DNA from: Kineococcus xinjiangensis
GTDB taxonomy: Bacteria > Actinomycetota > Actinomycetes > Actinomycetales > Kineococcaceae
Direction of reading: 5' to 3'
Length of the DNA stretch: 64,000 nt
Assembly: GCF_002934625.1 (NCBI RefSeq)
Contig: NZ_PTJD01000009.1
Location: 124,001 to 188,000, forward strand
Both the position numbers and the translations under genes were made by a program. Positions 27,133-37,924 of this stretch are shown piece by piece; positions within the stretch are counted from its first letter, which is position 1, and each line of letters begins with the position of its first letter. A model generated the notes under the pieces. The model ran no database searches. It was not told the DNA's origin and was given only the letters and a program-made list of their open reading frames with translations.

Positions 27133-29847
27133 GTGACCGACACCACCGAGCAGCACCCCGGCGACCGCGTCGAGCAGGTCGACCTGCAGCTGGAGATGCA
27201 GCGTTCGTACCTCGACTACGCGATGAGCGTCATCGTGTCGCGGGCGCTGCCCGACGTGCGCGACGGCCTGAAGCCGGTGCACCGCAGGGTGCTGTACGCG
27301 ATGTACGACGGCGGGTACCGCCCCGACCGCTCCTACTCCAAGTGCGCCCGCGTCGTCGGTGACGTCATGGGTCACTACCACCCCCACGGCGACGCCTCGA
27401 TCTACGACGCCCTGGTGCGACTGGCGCAGGACTGGTCGCTGCGCTACCCGCTCGTCGCCGGGCAGGGCAACTTCGGCTCCCCCGGCAACGACCCGGCCGC
27501 GGCGCCGCGCTACACCGAGTGCCGCATGGCGCCGCTGGCCATGGAGATGGTCCGCGACATCGACGAGGAGACCGTCGACTTCGTCGACAACTACGACGGC
27601 CGCAACCAGGAGCCGTCCGTCCTGCCGAGCCGGTTCCCCAACCTGCTCGTCAACGGCTCGGCCGGTATCGCGGTCGGCATGGCGACCAACATCCCCCCGC
27701 ACAACCTGCGCGAGGTCGCCGCGGGCGTGGAGTGGCTGCTGGAGAACCCCGAGGCGAGCGACGAGGAGCAGCTCGCCGCCCTGATGCAGCGCGTCAAGGG
27801 CCCGGACTTCCCCACGGGAGCGCAGATCCTCGGCCACCGCGGCATCGCCGACGCCTACCGCACCGGCCGCGGCTCCGTGACGATGCGCGCCGTCGTGGAG
27901 ATCGAGGAGATCCAGAACCGGACCTGCCTCGTCATCACCGAGCTGCCCTACCAGGTCAACCCGGACAACCTCGCGGAGAACATCGCCTCGCTGGCCAACC
28001 AGGGCCGCATCGCGGGCATCGCCGACGTGCGCGACGAGACCTCCGGCAAGACGGGCCAGCGCCTCGTCGTGGTGCTGCGCCGCGACGCCGTCGCCAAGGT
28101 CGTGCTGAACAACCTGTACAAGCACACCCAGCTGCAGCAGACGTTCGGCGCGAACATGCTGGCCCTCGTCGACGGGGTGCCCCGTACCCTGCCGCTCAAC
28201 GCCTTCCTCAAGCACTGGATCACCCACCAGGTCGAGGTCATCCAGCGGCGCACCCGGTTCAGGCTGCGCAAGGCCGAGGAGCGCGCCCACATCCTGCGGG
28301 CCCTGCTCAAGGCGCTCGACGCGATGGACGAGGTCATCGCCCTCATCCGCGCCTCCGCGACCGTCGACGACGCCCGCGCCGGGCTGATGGACCTGCTCGA
28401 GATCGACGACGTGCAAGCGCGCGCGATCCTCACGATGCAGCTGCGCCAGCTCGCGGCCCTGGAGCGGCAGCGCCTCACCGACGAGTTCGACGAGCTGGCC
28501 CGCCGCATCGCCGACTACAACGACATCCTCGCCCGCCCGGAGCGGCAGCGGCAGATCGTCGGCACCGAGCTGAGCGAGCTCGTCGACAAGTACGGCGACG
28601 AGCGCAAGACGCAGATCCTCCCGTTCGAGGGGGACATGAGCGTCGAGGACCTCATCCCCGTCGAGGACGTCGTCGTCACCGTCACCCGCACCGGTTACGC
28701 CAAGCGCACCCGCACCGACCTGTACCGGGCGCAGCGCCGCGGCGGGAAGGGCGTGCGGGGGGCGCAGCTGCGCGAGGACGACGTGGTGGAGCACTTCTTC
28801 ACCACGACGACCCACCACTGGCTGCTGTTCTTCACCAACCTGGGCCGCGTCTACCGCGCCAAGGCGTACGAGCTGCCGGAGGGCGGCCGCGACGGGCGCG
28901 GTCAGCACGTCGCGAACCTGCTGGCGTTCCAGCCGGGCGAGAAGATCGTCGCCGTCCTCGACATCGAGGACTACGAGCAGGCTCCGTTCCTCGTCCTCGG
29001 CACCCGCGGCGGGCTGGTGAAGAAGACCCGCCTGTCCGAGTACGACTCCAACCGCTCCGGCGGCCTGATCGCCATCAACCTGCGCGAGCGGGAGGACGGC
29101 ACGCCCGACGAGCTGTTCGCCGCGTCCCTGGTGGACTCCAGCGACGACCTCTTCCTCGTCTCCCGCAAGGGCATGTCGGTGCGCTTCACCGCCGACGACT
29201 CCGCGCTGCGCCCGATGGGGCGGGCGACCTCGGGCGTGACGGGCATGAAGTTCCGCAGCGACGACGAGCTGCTCGCCCTGGCCGTGGCCCGCGAGGGGCA
29301 GGACGTCTTCGTCGTCACCGAGGCCGGCTTCGCCAAGCGCACCCCCATCGACCAGTACCGCAGGCAGGGCCGCGGCGGCCTCGGGATCAAGGTCGCGAAG
29401 CTCGCCGAGGCGCGCGGTGACCTGGTCGGTGCGCTGACCGTGGAGGAGAGCGACGAGGTCCTCGTCGTCATGGCCGGCGGCAAGGTGGTGCGCTCCCGCG
29501 TCGACGAGGTGCCCGCGAAGGGCCGCGACACGATGGGCGTCACGTTCGCCAAGCCGGATGCGGGCGACCACATCATCGCCGTCGCCCGCAACGCCGAGCG
29601 GGCCCTGGCGGAGGAGGTCGCGGCGGTGGAGGACGCCGGTGGCAGCGCCGAGGTGCGCGCCGCCGAGCAGTCGCCGGTGGACGTGCCGGACGAGGCCGGG
29701 CCGGGTGACGACCTGGCCGCCGGCGACGGCGGTGTGGGTGGAGCGGGTGAGGGTGCCGTGGATGCCGGTGCCGAGGGGCCTGTGGATGGCGTACCGTCTG
29801 ACGACCCGTCAACTCTTCCGACGGACGACGCAGGAGGCACGGAGTGA
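27133..29847 (+). CDS. gyrA: DNA gyrase subunit A
   Basis: A 904-residue breakage-reunion subunit. The catalytic tyrosine is in [12 protein letters not shown], and the quinolone-region [20 protein letters not shown] is conserved (read here in part: [12 protein letters not shown]). The GyrA box for wrapping is QRRGGKG. Six C-terminal pinwheel repeats follow. The tail after the last blade is long, acidic and Gly/Ala/Asp-rich, as in some actinobacteria. GTG start. The stop overlaps the DUF3566 gene's GTG (GTGA). Confidence 0.98.
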   Translation: MTDTTEQHPGDRVEQVDLQLEMQRSYLDYAMSVIVSRALPDVRDGLKPVHRRVLYAMYDGGYRPDRSYSKCARVVGDVMGHYHPHGDASIYDALVRLAQDWSLRYPLVAGQGNFGSPGNDPAAAPRYTECRMAPLAMEMVRDIDEETVDFVDNYDGRNQEPSVLPSRFPNLLVNGSAGIAVGMATNIPPHNLREVAAGVEWLLENPEASDEEQLAALMQRVKGPDFPTGAQILGHRGIADAYRTGRGSVTMRAVVEIEEIQNRTCLVITELPYQVNPDNLAENIASLANQGRIAGIADVRDETSGKTGQRLVVVLRRDAVAKVVLNNLYKHTQLQQTFGANMLALVDGVPRTLPLNAFLKHWITHQVEVIQRRTRFRLRKAEERAHILRALLKALDAMDEVIALIRASATVDDARAGLMDLLEIDDVQARAILTMQLRQLAALERQRLTDEFDELARRIADYNDILARPERQRQIVGTELSELVDKYGDERKTQILPFEGDMSVEDLIPVEDVVVTVTRTGYAKRTRTDLYRAQRRGGKGVRGAQLREDDVVEHFFTTTTHHWLLFFTNLGRVYRAKAYELPEGGRDGRGQHVANLLAFQPGEKIVAVLDIEDYEQAPFLVLGTRGGLVKKTRLSEYDSNRSGGLIAINLREREDGTPDELFAASLVDSSDDLFLVSRKGMSVRFTADDSALRPMGRATSGVTGMKFRSDDELLALAVAREGQDVFVVTEAGFAKRTPIDQYRRQGRGGLGIKVAKLAEARGDLVGALTVEESDEVLVVMAGGKVVRSRVDEVPAKGRDTMGVTFAKPDAGDHIIAVARNAERALAEEVAAVEDAGGSAEVRAAEQSPVDVPDEAGPGDDLAAGDGGVGGAGEGAVDAGAEGPVDGVPSDDPSTLPTDDAGGTE

Positions 29848-30329
29848 CCCCGGTGGAACGCACCTACGGCCAGGGCGCTCCCGCGTCCGGCAAGGCCCAG
29901 TCGGGCACGGCGACCCCCAGCCGGCCGGCCGCCCGGCCCGGTGGCCCGGCCGTCTCGCACGACGGGGTGCCCCGCCGGGTGCGCCTGACGCTGGCGCGGG
30001 TGGACCCCTGGACGGTGACGAAGCTGTCCTTCCTGCTGTCGGTGGCGATCGGCATGGCGCTGGTCGTGGCGACCGGTGTGGTGTGGGTCGTCCTGAACGG
30101 CATGGGCGTCTTCAGCGACGTCAACGGGGTGCTGCGCGACATCGTGGGCCCGAACGCCGGCGTGGACGTCTTCGAGTACGTCGGCTTCGGCAAGGTCATC
30201 TCGCTGGCGACGGTGGTGGCGGTCGTGGACGTCGTGCTCCTGACCGCCCTGGCGACGCTCGTGGCGTTCCTCTACAACGTCTCCGCCGCCCTCGTCGGCG
30301 GCCTGCGGGTCACCCTGTCCGACGACTGA
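29844..30329 (+). CDS. DUF3566 transmembrane protein
   Basis: 161 residues. A variable proline/glycine-rich N-terminus precedes the domain [20 protein letters not shown]. There are two membrane helices ([24 protein letters not shown] read here as [17 protein letters not shown], and [21 protein letters not shown]). The last segment is the conserved [17 protein letters not shown]. Genes of this family follow gyrA throughout actinobacteria (Rv0007 type). It is coupled to gyrA by a 4-base overlap. The biochemical role is unknown. Confidence 0.93.
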   Translation: MTPVERTYGQGAPASGKAQSGTATPSRPAARPGGPAVSHDGVPRRVRLTLARVDPWTVTKLSFLLSVAIGMALVVATGVVWVVLNGMGVFSDVNGVLRDIVGPNAGVDVFEYVGFGKVISLATVVAVVDVVLLTALATLVAFLYNVSAALVGGLRVTLSDD

Positions 30330-30335
30330 GCCGCC

Positions 30336-30370
30336 GGTGCGCTCCCGGGCCGGTACCCGGTGAGCGCACC
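30336..30370. terminator. Stem-loop after the gyrBA-DUF3566 operon
   Basis: Imperfect inverted repeat (GGTGCGCTC with GAGCGCACC, extended by CCGGG/CCCGG across one bulge), starting seven bases after the DUF3566 stop and ending before the tRNA gene. Confidence 0.65.
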
Positions 30371-30413
30371 TCCACGGGTGCGGTAGAGTCGTGTACCGCT
30401 GCCACGGCGGCAC

Positions 30414-30487
30414 GGGCCTATAGCTCAGACGGTTAGAGCGCTTCCCTGATAAGGAAGAGGTCACAGGTTCAAGTCCTGTTAGGCCCA
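30414..30487 (+). tRNA. tRNA-Ile (anticodon GAT)
   Basis: A 74-base cloverleaf: acceptor GGGCCTA pairing with TAGGCCC, D arm with AGCTCAGACGGTTAGAGC, anticodon stem CTTCC/GGAAG around CTGATAA (anticodon GAT), and T arm with GGTTCAAGTCC. CCA is not encoded. Located after gyrA as is usual; the frequent tRNA-Ala companion is not present here. Confidence 0.97.
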
Positions 30488-30501
30488 CAGCATCACCGCA
30501 G

Positions 30502-30541
30502 GCCAGAGGCCCGCACCCCCTCGGGGGTGCGGGCCTCTGGC
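30502..30541. terminator. Strong terminator after tRNA-Ile
   Basis: Perfect 19-bp inverted repeat with a two-base centre (arm starts GCCAGAGGCCCGCACCCCC), 14 bases after the tRNA. No long U-tract, but the stem is very stable. Confidence 0.88.
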
Positions 30542-30617
30542 GTTGGGCGGGGGCACCCGGGGCGGTCGCATCCGCCGCCTGCGAGGGGTCCGCCGGGAGC
30601 CGGGGTGACGCAGAGTC

Positions 30618-30646
30618 CTCAAGGCCGCGAGCGGATCCTCCGATGG
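30618..30646 (+). promoter_or_regulatory. FliA/WhiG-like promoter for chemoreceptor
   Basis: CTCA, 17 bases, then TCCGATGG. It resembles the motility sigma consensus (TAAA and GCCGATAA) and matches three other sites in this window at identical spacing. It lies 86 bases before the GTG at 30732. Confidence 0.55.
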
Positions 30647-30731
30647 GGGTTCAACGCCCCTGGTGGTCGCCCCGCGTGACGGGTCGACCCCAGACATCGC
30701 GCCGAACCCCCTTGAATCGAGATGGAGCACC

Positions 30732-32327
30732 GTGGCGGCTGTCCAGTTCTTCCGTGACCTGCCCACTGCCGGGAAGCTGCAGGCGGTGAGCCTGCTGGTG
30801 CTGGCCTCGACGGTGACGGTGGGCGTGGTGGGCATCGACCGCCTCAGCCAGGCCGAGCACCACATGCACACGATGGCCACCCGCGACGTCGCGGCGGTCT
30901 CCGACGTGTCCACGGTGCGGGCCTCCTTCGAGCGCAGCCGCTTCCTCGTCGCCGAGCTCGCGCTGGCGCAGGACCCGGCCGACCACCCCAAGACCGAGGA
31001 GAAGATCGCCAAGGTCGACGCGGCCCTCGACGAGGCGTGGAAGCACTACACCGCGCTGGAGTTCTCCGAGACCGCGAAGCAGGCCGATGCCTTCGCCGCC
31101 GCGCTGGGCTCCTGGCGCAGCATCCGCGACGAGAAGATGCTGCCCCTGGCCGAGGCGAAGGACTACGCCGGGTTCGAGCGGGTCCGCGTGGAGGAGGGCT
31201 TCGCCCACGTCGAGGCCGCCCGCGCCGCACTGGAGGAGATCGTCGCGGCCGCCAACGCCGAGGCCGCCGCCGAGGCCGCCGCCACGTCGGCGGACTCCCG
31301 CAGCGCCCGCACCCTGATCATCGCCCTGCTGGTGGCGGCCGCGCTGGCCGGGCTGGCCCTGACCGTCCTGGTCGGCCGCATGATCAGCGTGCCGCTGCGG
31401 CGCACCGTCGAGGTCCTGCAGGGCGTGGCCGAGGGGCGCCTGGACCAGCGGCTGCCCGTGGACTCCCGCGACGAGGTGGGGCAGATGGCCGCCGCTCTCA
31501 ACGGCGCGCTGGACTCCGTCGCCGGCACGCTGCGCGCGGTCGACGGCAACGCCCGGGAGCTGGCCGCGGCCTCGGGTGAGCTGACGCAGACCTCGGGTCG
31601 CATGAGCAGCTCCGCGCAGGCGTCGGCGCAGCAGGCCAGCAGCGTCTCCGCGGCGGCCGACGAGGTCTCGGCCAACGTGCAGACGGTGGCCGCGGGGGTG
31701 GAGGAGATGGGTGCCTCCATCCGCGAGATCGCCGCCGGCACCTCCACCGCCGCCGAGGTCGCCATCCAGGCCGTCGCCATCGCGGAGCGGACCAGCGCCA
31801 CCGTCGGCAAGCTGGGGGAGTCCTCCGCCGAGATCGGCAACGTCGTCAAGAGCATCACCACGATCGCGGAGCAGACCAACCTGCTCGCGCTCAACGCCAC
31901 CATCGAGGCGGCCCGGGCCGGGGAGATGGGCAAGGGCTTCGCGGTCGTGGCCGGTGAGGTGAAGGAACTGGCGCAGCAGACCGCCCGCGCCACCGAGGAC
32001 ATCACCCGCCGGGTGGAGGTCATCCAGCAGGACACCGCCGGTGCGGTCGCGGCGATCGCGCAGATCACCGAGGTCATCCACTCCATGAGCGACGCCCAGG
32101 CCTCCACCGCCTCGGCGGTGGAGGAGCAGACCGCCACGACCGCGGAGATGGCGCGCAGCGTCGCCGAGACGGCAGCCGGGGCCGGGGACATCGCCGGCAG
32201 CATCACCACCGTGGCCCGCGCCGCCAGCCAGACCACCGGTGACGCCGAGAGCACGGCGCACTCCGCCGCCGACCTGGCCCGGATGGCCGCCGACCTGCAG
32301 CAGCTCGTCAGCCGCTTCCGCTACTGA
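30732..32327 (+). CDS. Methyl-accepting chemotaxis protein (4HB-HAMP-MCP)
   Basis: A 531-residue chemoreceptor. There is a short cytoplasmic start, then TM1 (about 18-36), an external four-helix-bundle ligand domain ([20 protein letters not shown] and later helices) and TM2 (about 194-216, [20 protein letters not shown]). A HAMP domain follows ([21 protein letters not shown]). The signalling hairpin tip is [23 protein letters not shown]. No C-terminal NWETF-like CheR tether is present. GTG at 30732 has GGAG upstream. A FliA-like promoter precedes it. Confidence 0.94.
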   Translation: MAAVQFFRDLPTAGKLQAVSLLVLASTVTVGVVGIDRLSQAEHHMHTMATRDVAAVSDVSTVRASFERSRFLVAELALAQDPADHPKTEEKIAKVDAALDEAWKHYTALEFSETAKQADAFAAALGSWRSIRDEKMLPLAEAKDYAGFERVRVEEGFAHVEAARAALEEIVAAANAEAAAEAAATSADSRSARTLIIALLVAAALAGLALTVLVGRMISVPLRRTVEVLQGVAEGRLDQRLPVDSRDEVGQMAAALNGALDSVAGTLRAVDGNARELAAASGELTQTSGRMSSSAQASAQQASSVSAAADEVSANVQTVAAGVEEMGASIREIAAGTSTAAEVAIQAVAIAERTSATVGKLGESSAEIGNVVKSITTIAEQTNLLALNATIEAARAGEMGKGFAVVAGEVKELAQQTARATEDITRRVEVIQQDTAGAVAAIAQITEVIHSMSDAQASTASAVEEQTATTAEMARSVAETAAGAGDIAGSITTVARAASQTTGDAESTAHSAADLARMAADLQQLVSRFRY

Positions 32328-32442
32328 CGGGCGCAGCCCCTGGTCGCCCGGCGTCAGCGGGGCCATGCTGGGAGCAGTCCTTCCTTCGTGGTGCAGCGGT
32401 TGGCGCCTGGGTGGATCGACGTCGTCAAGTCCAGGAGGTCCC

Positions 32443-34475
32443 GTGGCCGCGCAGGAGGTCCGTGCGAGCACACCGCGGCTGCGACGGCGTTCCTCCCGGG
32501 ACGCGGTGCCCGACCAGCTGCTGGCGGCGGCGCTGCTGGGCACGGCGGCGATCCAGGTCGCAGTGGTGCTCAACCCCTACGTCCACTGGAACGCGCCGAT
32601 GGTGGTTCCGGAGGCGGCGGGCTTCGCGCTGCGGGTGCTGGCCGGGGTCTGGCTGCTGTCCACCGCCGGCCGCCCCCGTCGTCCCTGGACGTGGCTGGCG
32701 ATCGTGCTGGCGGACGTCGCGCTGCTGACGTGGAGCTTCGCGGTGATCGGCGTCACCCAGGTCGGGATCCTCATCTCGCTGCTGGGGCGGTTGCCGTTCG
32801 TCTGCTCGGTCCTGCGCGGGCGGCAGCTGTGGGCGGCGGTCGCGGCGCTGCTCCTGCCGCCTGCCGTGGTGCTCGCCCACCGGGTGCAGTTCGTGGGGGG
32901 GGGTGGGAGCTGGGGGTGTTGTGGCTGTACTGGGTCGCGGCACTCGTCATCGGGGGCAGCACGCTGCGGGTCACCCGGGCGCTGGCCGCCGCGCAGACCC
33001 ACGCGCAGGCCCTGGCCGCCCAGGCGCAGGCGTCGGAGGCGCAGGCCAGGGTCTCCGCGGCGCAGGCCCGGGATCTGGCCGGGCAGGCGCAGGAGCTGGC
33101 CGCGCGGGCGCAGGAACTGGCCGCGCGGCGGGAGTACGACGCGATGCACGACGCCCTGACGGGCCTGCCCAACCGCGTCCTCTACGCCGACCGCCTCGCC
33201 ACCGCCGCCGCCCACGCCCAGCGCTGCGGGGCGGACGTGGCGGTGCTGCTCATCGACGTGGACCGCTTCAAGCTGGTCAACGACTCCCGCGGCCACCAGT
33301 GCGGCGACGAACTGCTCATCGCCCTGACCCGGCGCCTGACCCGGGCGGTGCGCGCCAGCGACACCCTGGCCCGCCTGGGCGGGGACGAGTTCGCCGTCAT
33401 CGTCCAGGACGTCCACACCCCCGCCGACGCCCTCGCCGCGGCGGCCCACCTGCGTGCGGCGCTGCGCGAGCCCTTCCCTCTCGACGGCACCGGCACGGCA
33501 GGCCCGCAGTCGGTCTACGTCACCGCCTCCACCGGCATCGCCTTCGCCCGCGGGCGCGGGGAGGGGGAGCTCGAGGTGGTGCTGCGGGAGGCGGATGCCG
33601 CGATGTACCTGGCCAAGGCCCGCGGGCGCGGGGAGGTGGAGGTCTTCGACGAGTCCATGGGCGAGGTCGCCCAGCGCCGCCTGCACCTGGAGAACCAGTT
33701 GCGCCACGACGTCGAGACCGGCTCCGACGCCCTCTCCGTCGCCTTCCAGCCGTTGGTCGACCCCCGGGACGGGCGCGTCCTGGGGGTGGAGGCCCTGGCC
33801 CGCTGGAACAGCACGCCCTACGGGGTGATCGGGCCGGACGAGTTCATCGCCATCGCCGAGGACTGCGAGCTGATCCACGACCTGGGCCGCTCCGTGCTGC
33901 ACACCACCCTCGAGCACGCCGCCTGGTGGCACAGCCTGCATCCCGAGCTGGAGATCGCGGTCAACGTCTCCCCCGTCCAGCTGCGCCGGCCCGACTTCGC
34001 CCAGCAGGTCAGCGCCGCCCTGGCCCGGGCCCGGGTGGTGCCGCAGCGGCTGTGCCTGGAGATCACCGAGAGCGTGCTGCTGGACACCGAGGGAGCCACC
34101 GTCGCCAACCTGCAGGCCCTGGACGAGGACGGCATCGCGCTGGCCGTGGACGACTTCGGCTCCGGCTGCTCCTCCCTGGGCCAGTTGCGCCGCTTCGCCA
34201 TCTCCAAGCTGAAGGCGGACCGCTCCTTCGTCGACGATCCCGCCCTGCTGCGTGCCGTCGCCGACCTCGCCGCCGCCCTGGGCGCCTCCGCCCTGGCCGA
34301 GGGGGTGGAGACCCCGGAGCAGCAGCAGAGCCTCGTCCGGCTCGGCTACCGCCAGGCCCAGGGCTACCTCTGGGCGCGGCCTCAGCCCGCCACCGCCATC
34401 ACCGACCTGCTCGGCCCCCGACGGGAGACGCACGCGACGGTGACGCCACCGCCACCGCGTCGAACCGGCGGCTGA
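32443..34475 (+). pseudogene. GGDEF-EAL c-di-GMP protein interrupted at a 9-G tract
   Basis: The GTG at 32443, with CCAGGAGG just upstream, opens a membrane sensor region with several helices (LLAAALLGTAAIQVAVVL, LAIVLADVALLTWSFAVIG, LLGRLPFVCSVL). The frame then hits nine Gs (32895-32903) and leaves the coding frame, ending at 33159. One base of shift restores the last helix (ELGVLWLYWVAALVIGG), an Ala/Gln coiled coil, a GGDEF domain (RLGGDEFAVIV, with a RASD inhibitory site five residues before it) and an EAL domain (VEALARWN, DDFGSGCSSL). The gene would make about 678 residues if the tract had 10 or 7 Gs. Either a genuine phase-variable or broken gene, or a homopolymer sequencing error. 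Confidence 0.85.
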
Positions 34476-34492
34476 CGCCCTCCAGCCGCCGC

Positions 34493-35803
34493 TCAGGTGA
34501 GCAGCGTGATGCCCTCGAGGCTGCGCGACATGCGCTGCGCGTCGGTCGCGGCCTCGGCGATGGTGGAGCGCACTCCGGCCGTCGCGCTGCTCTGCTCCGC
34601 CACGGCGGAGGCGATGGTGCCCTGCGCCTCCACGACCCCGCGCATGACGTCCTGGATGGCGCCGAGGGAGGTCGCCGCCTCCTGCACGTCCCCGCGCACG
34701 GCGTCGACGACGCGGCGGATGCGCTCGGTGGCCTGCGCCGTCTCGGAGGCCAGGTCCTTGACCTCCCCGGCGACCACCGCGAACCCCTTGCCCAGCTCTC
34801 CCGCCCGCGCGGCCTCGATGGTGGCGTTCAGCGCGAGCAGGTTCGTCTGGTCCGCGATGCCGGAGATGCTCGTGGCGATCGCGTCGATCTCCGTCATCGT
34901 GCCGGCGAGCCGCTCGATCGTCACCGCGCTGGCCCGGGAGCGCGTGTCGGCGTCCTGGGCGGTACCGCTGGCCCGGTCCGCCACCGCGGCGATCCTCGAG
35001 AACGCCTCACTGAGCCCGGAGATGACCTCGTCGGCGGAGGCCACGTTGTCGGTGAGACGCGCACCGGAGCTCTGCAGCTGCGCCAGCGCGCCCGCCAGTT
35101 CGGCGGCGCGGGCCTCGCGCTCCTGCAGGCGCCGGGTGGCCTCCTCCGCGGCGGCCGCCCGCTCGGCGGCCAGCGCCTCCTGCGCCGCGACCTGGGCCCG
35201 CTGCTGCGCGGCTGCGCGCTGCTGCTCCTGGCGGCGGGCCCGGTCGGCCTGCTCGGTGAACTTCCAGCCGTAGGCGAGGGCGGTGGCCTCCGCGAGCAGG
35301 AACGCGGCGTGCAGTGCGGCGAACGGGATCGGGTCGGCCTGGGCGCGGGGGTCGGAGAAGACGGCGTGCGGGTCGAGGAGGGTCAGCGCGACGTGGTGCA
35401 CCGCGACGAAGGCCACGGCGAGCAGGAACGGCGCCCATGCCTGGTAGAGGGAGATCATCGCGAGGAGCACGTAGAACCAGATGTGCAGGTCCGTCAGCCC
35501 ACCGCCGACGTGGACGAGGACGTCGGCGCACACCATCAGGCCGAGGCCCACGGCGCTCGCCCGCCCGGCCTGGGAGGTCAGGACGTTCCCCAGGACCGCC
35601 GCGACGGCCACGGCGGCGAGCTGGCCCCACAGCGCCGGGCCGGTCTGACCCTGCCAGACGCCGAGCACGGCCAGGACCGGGACGTGCAGCACGAGCAGGG
35701 CCAGGAGGAGGCGGTGCCGGGCGCGGAAGGCCTGCTCGTCGAGCAGCACCCCGCGCGGGAGCCACCTGGCCGGTTCGGCCCGAACGTCGTGGTCGATCTC
35801 CAT
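34493..35803 (-). CDS. Membrane chemotaxis-signalling protein with 6-TM sensor
   Basis: About 436 residues. The N-terminal half is a membrane sensor of about six helices with clustered histidines ([18 protein letters not shown], then [18 protein letters not shown]). The same pattern occurs in the phosphatase at 49684. A coiled coil ([20 protein letters not shown]) leads into an MCP signalling domain with tip [23 protein letters not shown]. No HAMP domain and no large external ligand domain. ATG at 35803 has GAGGA eight bases upstream; longer in-frame starts at 35866 and 35923 lack good ribosome-binding sites. It ends 18 bases from the GGDEF-EAL gene. Confidence 0.88.
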   Translation of the reverse strand: MEIDHDVRAEPARWLPRGVLLDEQAFRARHRLLLALLVLHVPVLAVLGVWQGQTGPALWGQLAAVAVAAVLGNVLTSQAGRASAVGLGLMVCADVLVHVGGGLTDLHIWFYVLLAMISLYQAWAPFLLAVAFVAVHHVALTLLDPHAVFSDPRAQADPIPFAALHAAFLLAEATALAYGWKFTEQADRARRQEQQRAAAQQRAQVAAQEALAAERAAAAEEATRRLQEREARAAELAGALAQLQSSGARLTDNVASADEVISGLSEAFSRIAAVADRASGTAQDADTRSRASAVTIERLAGTMTEIDAIATSISGIADQTNLLALNATIEAARAGELGKGFAVVAGEVKDLASETAQATERIRRVVDAVRGDVQEAATSLGAIQDVMRGVVEAQGTIASAVAEQSSATAGVRSTIAEAATDAQRMSRSLEGITLLT

Positions 35804-35974
35804 GGAATCGATCCTCGGCAGCTGCGCCTTCCAGGTGGAGGGGTCCGGCGCGGTGACCTGGGCCATACCCGGAGCTTCCCCTGCCGCCGGCAGCCTGCCT
35901 CGGCCGTGCCCAGCGCCGTTCACCCTCGAACACCACCGCTGACCCCCACGGCTGCGCCACCCGGGGGGCGTGCT

Positions 35975-36003
35975 CTCCAGGAAGCCGGTTCCGGCGTCGA
36001 TGG
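35975..36003 (+). promoter_or_regulatory. Weaker FliA-like promoter upstream of the GGDEF gene
   Basis: CTCC, 17 bases, then GTCGATGG: the same spacing as the other three motility-type sites, with one mismatch in each element. It lies 88 bases before the GTG at 36091. Confidence 0.3.
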
Positions 36004-36090
36004 AGTCGAGCGACGAGTTCGCTCGATCGATGGGTTCGTCCGTCGAGGGGTTCGTCTGTCAACGGGGTCGGCCGGGGATCGGGAGCGCGC

Positions 36091-37311
36091 GTGCTGAGGT
36101 GGCGGGAGCGGTGGTCCACTGCGCGCGCCCTGTGGTCGTGGCTGGTGCGGATCGGGCACGAGGATCCCCGGGTGCGGCGTCGGGGGCGCGTCCTCGTCAT
36201 CGTCGCCGCGAGCAGCATCGTGGCGCTCATCCCCACGATGTTCGCGCTGATGGCCGTGCTCCCGGACTGGTGGCTCTCCACGACGCTCATCACCGGGCTG
36301 TGCCTGGCCAACGCGGCGATGATCGCACTGGCCCGGGCCGGGCACGTCACGGTGTCCGCGGTCGCGCTGCTGGTCCTCAACTTCTCCGCGACGCTGGCCG
36401 GCGTCCTGGCCGAGGGGCACGCGTCGAACGCGCCGATCTTCCTGGTCTCACTGGTCCTGATCGCCGGCATCTCCCTGCCGACGCGCGCGCTGCCCTTCGC
36501 TCTGGTCGCGTCCTTCGCCGCGACGTTCTGCCTCCCGCTGGTCGTCGGCGGCCGCACCGAACCGGTCGCCTACGTGGAACTCCTCGCGCTCACCACGGTG
36601 GTGGCGACCTTCGCGACGCTGATGGCGGGGGTGAACAACTGGGTCATCGACCGCTCCTTCGCCGAGGCCGAGCGCCTGACCGCGGCCCTGCAGGAGGCCA
36701 ACGCCGACCTGGAGGACCGGGTCGAGCAGCGCACCGCGGCGCTCACGGCCGCCCTGAGCCGGTCCGAGTCGCTGGCCGGCCAGCTCGCGGAGCTCTCCGC
36801 CCGCGACCCGCTGACCGGCCTGTACAACCGCCGTCGCCTCGACGAGGAGTTCGACCGCGTCGCCTCGGCCGCGCAGGAGGGGGAGTGCGTCTCCGTGGTC
36901 GTGGCGGACCTGGACGACTTCAAGCGGGTCAACGACACCCTCGGCCACCACGTCGGGGACGTCGTGCTCCAGCGCGTGGCCGGCGCGCTGCTCACCGGCA
37001 GCCGGGCGTCGGACGTGGTGGCTCGCACCGGCGGGGAGGAGTTCGTCCTGCTGATGCCCGACACCCGCTCGGAGGAGGCGGTGGCGTGCTGCGAGCGGCT
37101 GCGCGGTGTCGTCGCGGGCCTCTCCTTCGACGACGTGGCCCCCGGCCTGCGCATGACGGTCAGCATCGGGGTCGCCACCGGCGGCGCCGGCAGCGCGGCC
37201 GCGGAGATGCGCGAGATGCTGGTGCAGCAGGCCGACGAGATGCTCTACGCCGCCAAGCGGTCGGGGAAGGACAGGGTGCTGTCCTGCCTGTGGCAGGCGG
37301 CGCCGAGCTGA
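36091..37311 (+). CDS. Membrane diguanylate cyclase (GGDEF)
   Basis: A 406-residue protein. An N-terminal membrane region of about six helices (from VLVIVAASSIVALIPTMFAL) is followed by a coiled coil (LEDRVEQRTAALTAALSRSE) and a GGDEF domain. Catalytic GGEEF is in VVARTGGEEFVLLMP, and an RASD inhibitory site sits five residues before it. The metal aspartate is in VVVADLDDFKRVND. It should make c-di-GMP from GTP at the membrane. GTG start; RBS is weak. The stop is 94 bases from the convergent 37406 gene. Confidence 0.93.
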   Translation: MLRWRERWSTARALWSWLVRIGHEDPRVRRRGRVLVIVAASSIVALIPTMFALMAVLPDWWLSTTLITGLCLANAAMIALARAGHVTVSAVALLVLNFSATLAGVLAEGHASNAPIFLVSLVLIAGISLPTRALPFALVASFAATFCLPLVVGGRTEPVAYVELLALTTVVATFATLMAGVNNWVIDRSFAEAERLTAALQEANADLEDRVEQRTAALTAALSRSESLAGQLAELSARDPLTGLYNRRRLDEEFDRVASAAQEGECVSVVVADLDDFKRVNDTLGHHVGDVVLQRVAGALLTGSRASDVVARTGGEEFVLLMPDTRSEEAVACCERLRGVVAGLSFDDVAPGLRMTVSIGVATGGAGSAAAEMREMLVQQADEMLYAAKRSGKDRVLSCLWQAAPS

Positions 37312-37405
37312 GGACCCCGGCGCGGGGCGCGGTCAGCGCATGGCGACGAGGACCCGACTGGTTCCGTTCTGCCACACCACTCCGGTGTCGCGGAGTCTCG
37401 GACCC

Positions 37406-37738
37406 TCACCGTTCCCGCGACCCGTCGGCGGCGGGGAGGAGCACGCGGTGCCGCAGCGCGAGGCAGGGGTGTTCCCGCCCTTCGCGGATCGCGGTGAGCA
37501 ACTGCTCGACGTCGGCGGCGCTGAGCCCACCCAGCCAGGTGACGACGTCGAGGCAGAGCGCGCGGAAGGGCACCGGCGCGAGACCGACCTGCGCGCCGGG
37601 GCAGCCGGGCGGCGGGGTCTCCAGCCGGATGAGCACGGCGTCGGAGCGGTTGCGCACGACGGGGCGCAGCCGGTGCAGCAGTCCGACCTCGGCGGGGACG
37701 AGCAGGATGTGGAGCAGGGGTCGGTCGAGCCGCTTCAC
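37406..37738 (-). CDS. Unknown protein coupled to the zinc-free L36 gene
   Basis: A 110-residue protein not recognised by family. It starts [19 protein letters not shown] and has two cysteines flanking a conserved-looking stretch ([20 protein letters not shown]) and a third near the end ([13 protein letters not shown]). Its GTG start overlaps the rpmJ stop (GTGA), so it is probably translated from the same transcript as the zinc-starvation ribosomal proteins. Function is unknown; context links it to zinc limitation. Confidence 0.65.
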   Translation of the reverse strand: MKRLDRPLLHILLVPAEVGLLHRLRPVVRNRSDAVLIRLETPPPGCPGAQVGLAPVPFRALCLDVVTWLGGLSAADVEQLLTAIREGREHPCLALRHRVLLPAADGSRER

Positions 37739-37857
37739 CCCTGGCGGGCCTTCCACCGGGGGTTGCGCTTGTTGAGGACGTAGACCTTGCCGTGGCGGCG
37801 GACGACGATCGAGCCCTCCTTGTTCTTGAGGGACTTCAGGGATGCGCGGACCTTCAC
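37735..37857 (-). CDS. rpmJ: Ribosomal protein L36, cysteine-free paralog
   Basis: A 40-residue L36 ([20 protein letters not shown], then [18 protein letters not shown]). The zinc-binding Cys/His of the usual form are absent, so it is the C-minus type that replaces zinc-bound L36 in zinc starvation. GTG at 37857 follows AGGAGG. It belongs to the minus-strand rpmB-rpmG-rpsN-HU-rpmJ series. Confidence 0.95.
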   Translation of the reverse strand: MKVRASLKSLKNKEGSIVVRRHGKVYVLNKRNPRWKARQG

Positions 37858-37924
37858 GGGCGTTCCTCCTGCTGGGCGGCGGGACCGGATGCGGGTGGCC
37901 GGGGCGGTATCGGGCGGGGCGGTG

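Noticed and set aside
27034-29571. Minus-strand 845-codon frame opposite gyrA
   Set aside because: Histidine/arginine/valine-rich antisense artefact of a highly conserved gyrA sequence.
30414-30541. tRNA-Ile as integration site for a genomic island carrying the signalling genes
   Set aside because: No direct repeat of the tRNA 3' end, integrase or composition change was seen downstream; the strong terminator directly follows the tRNA.
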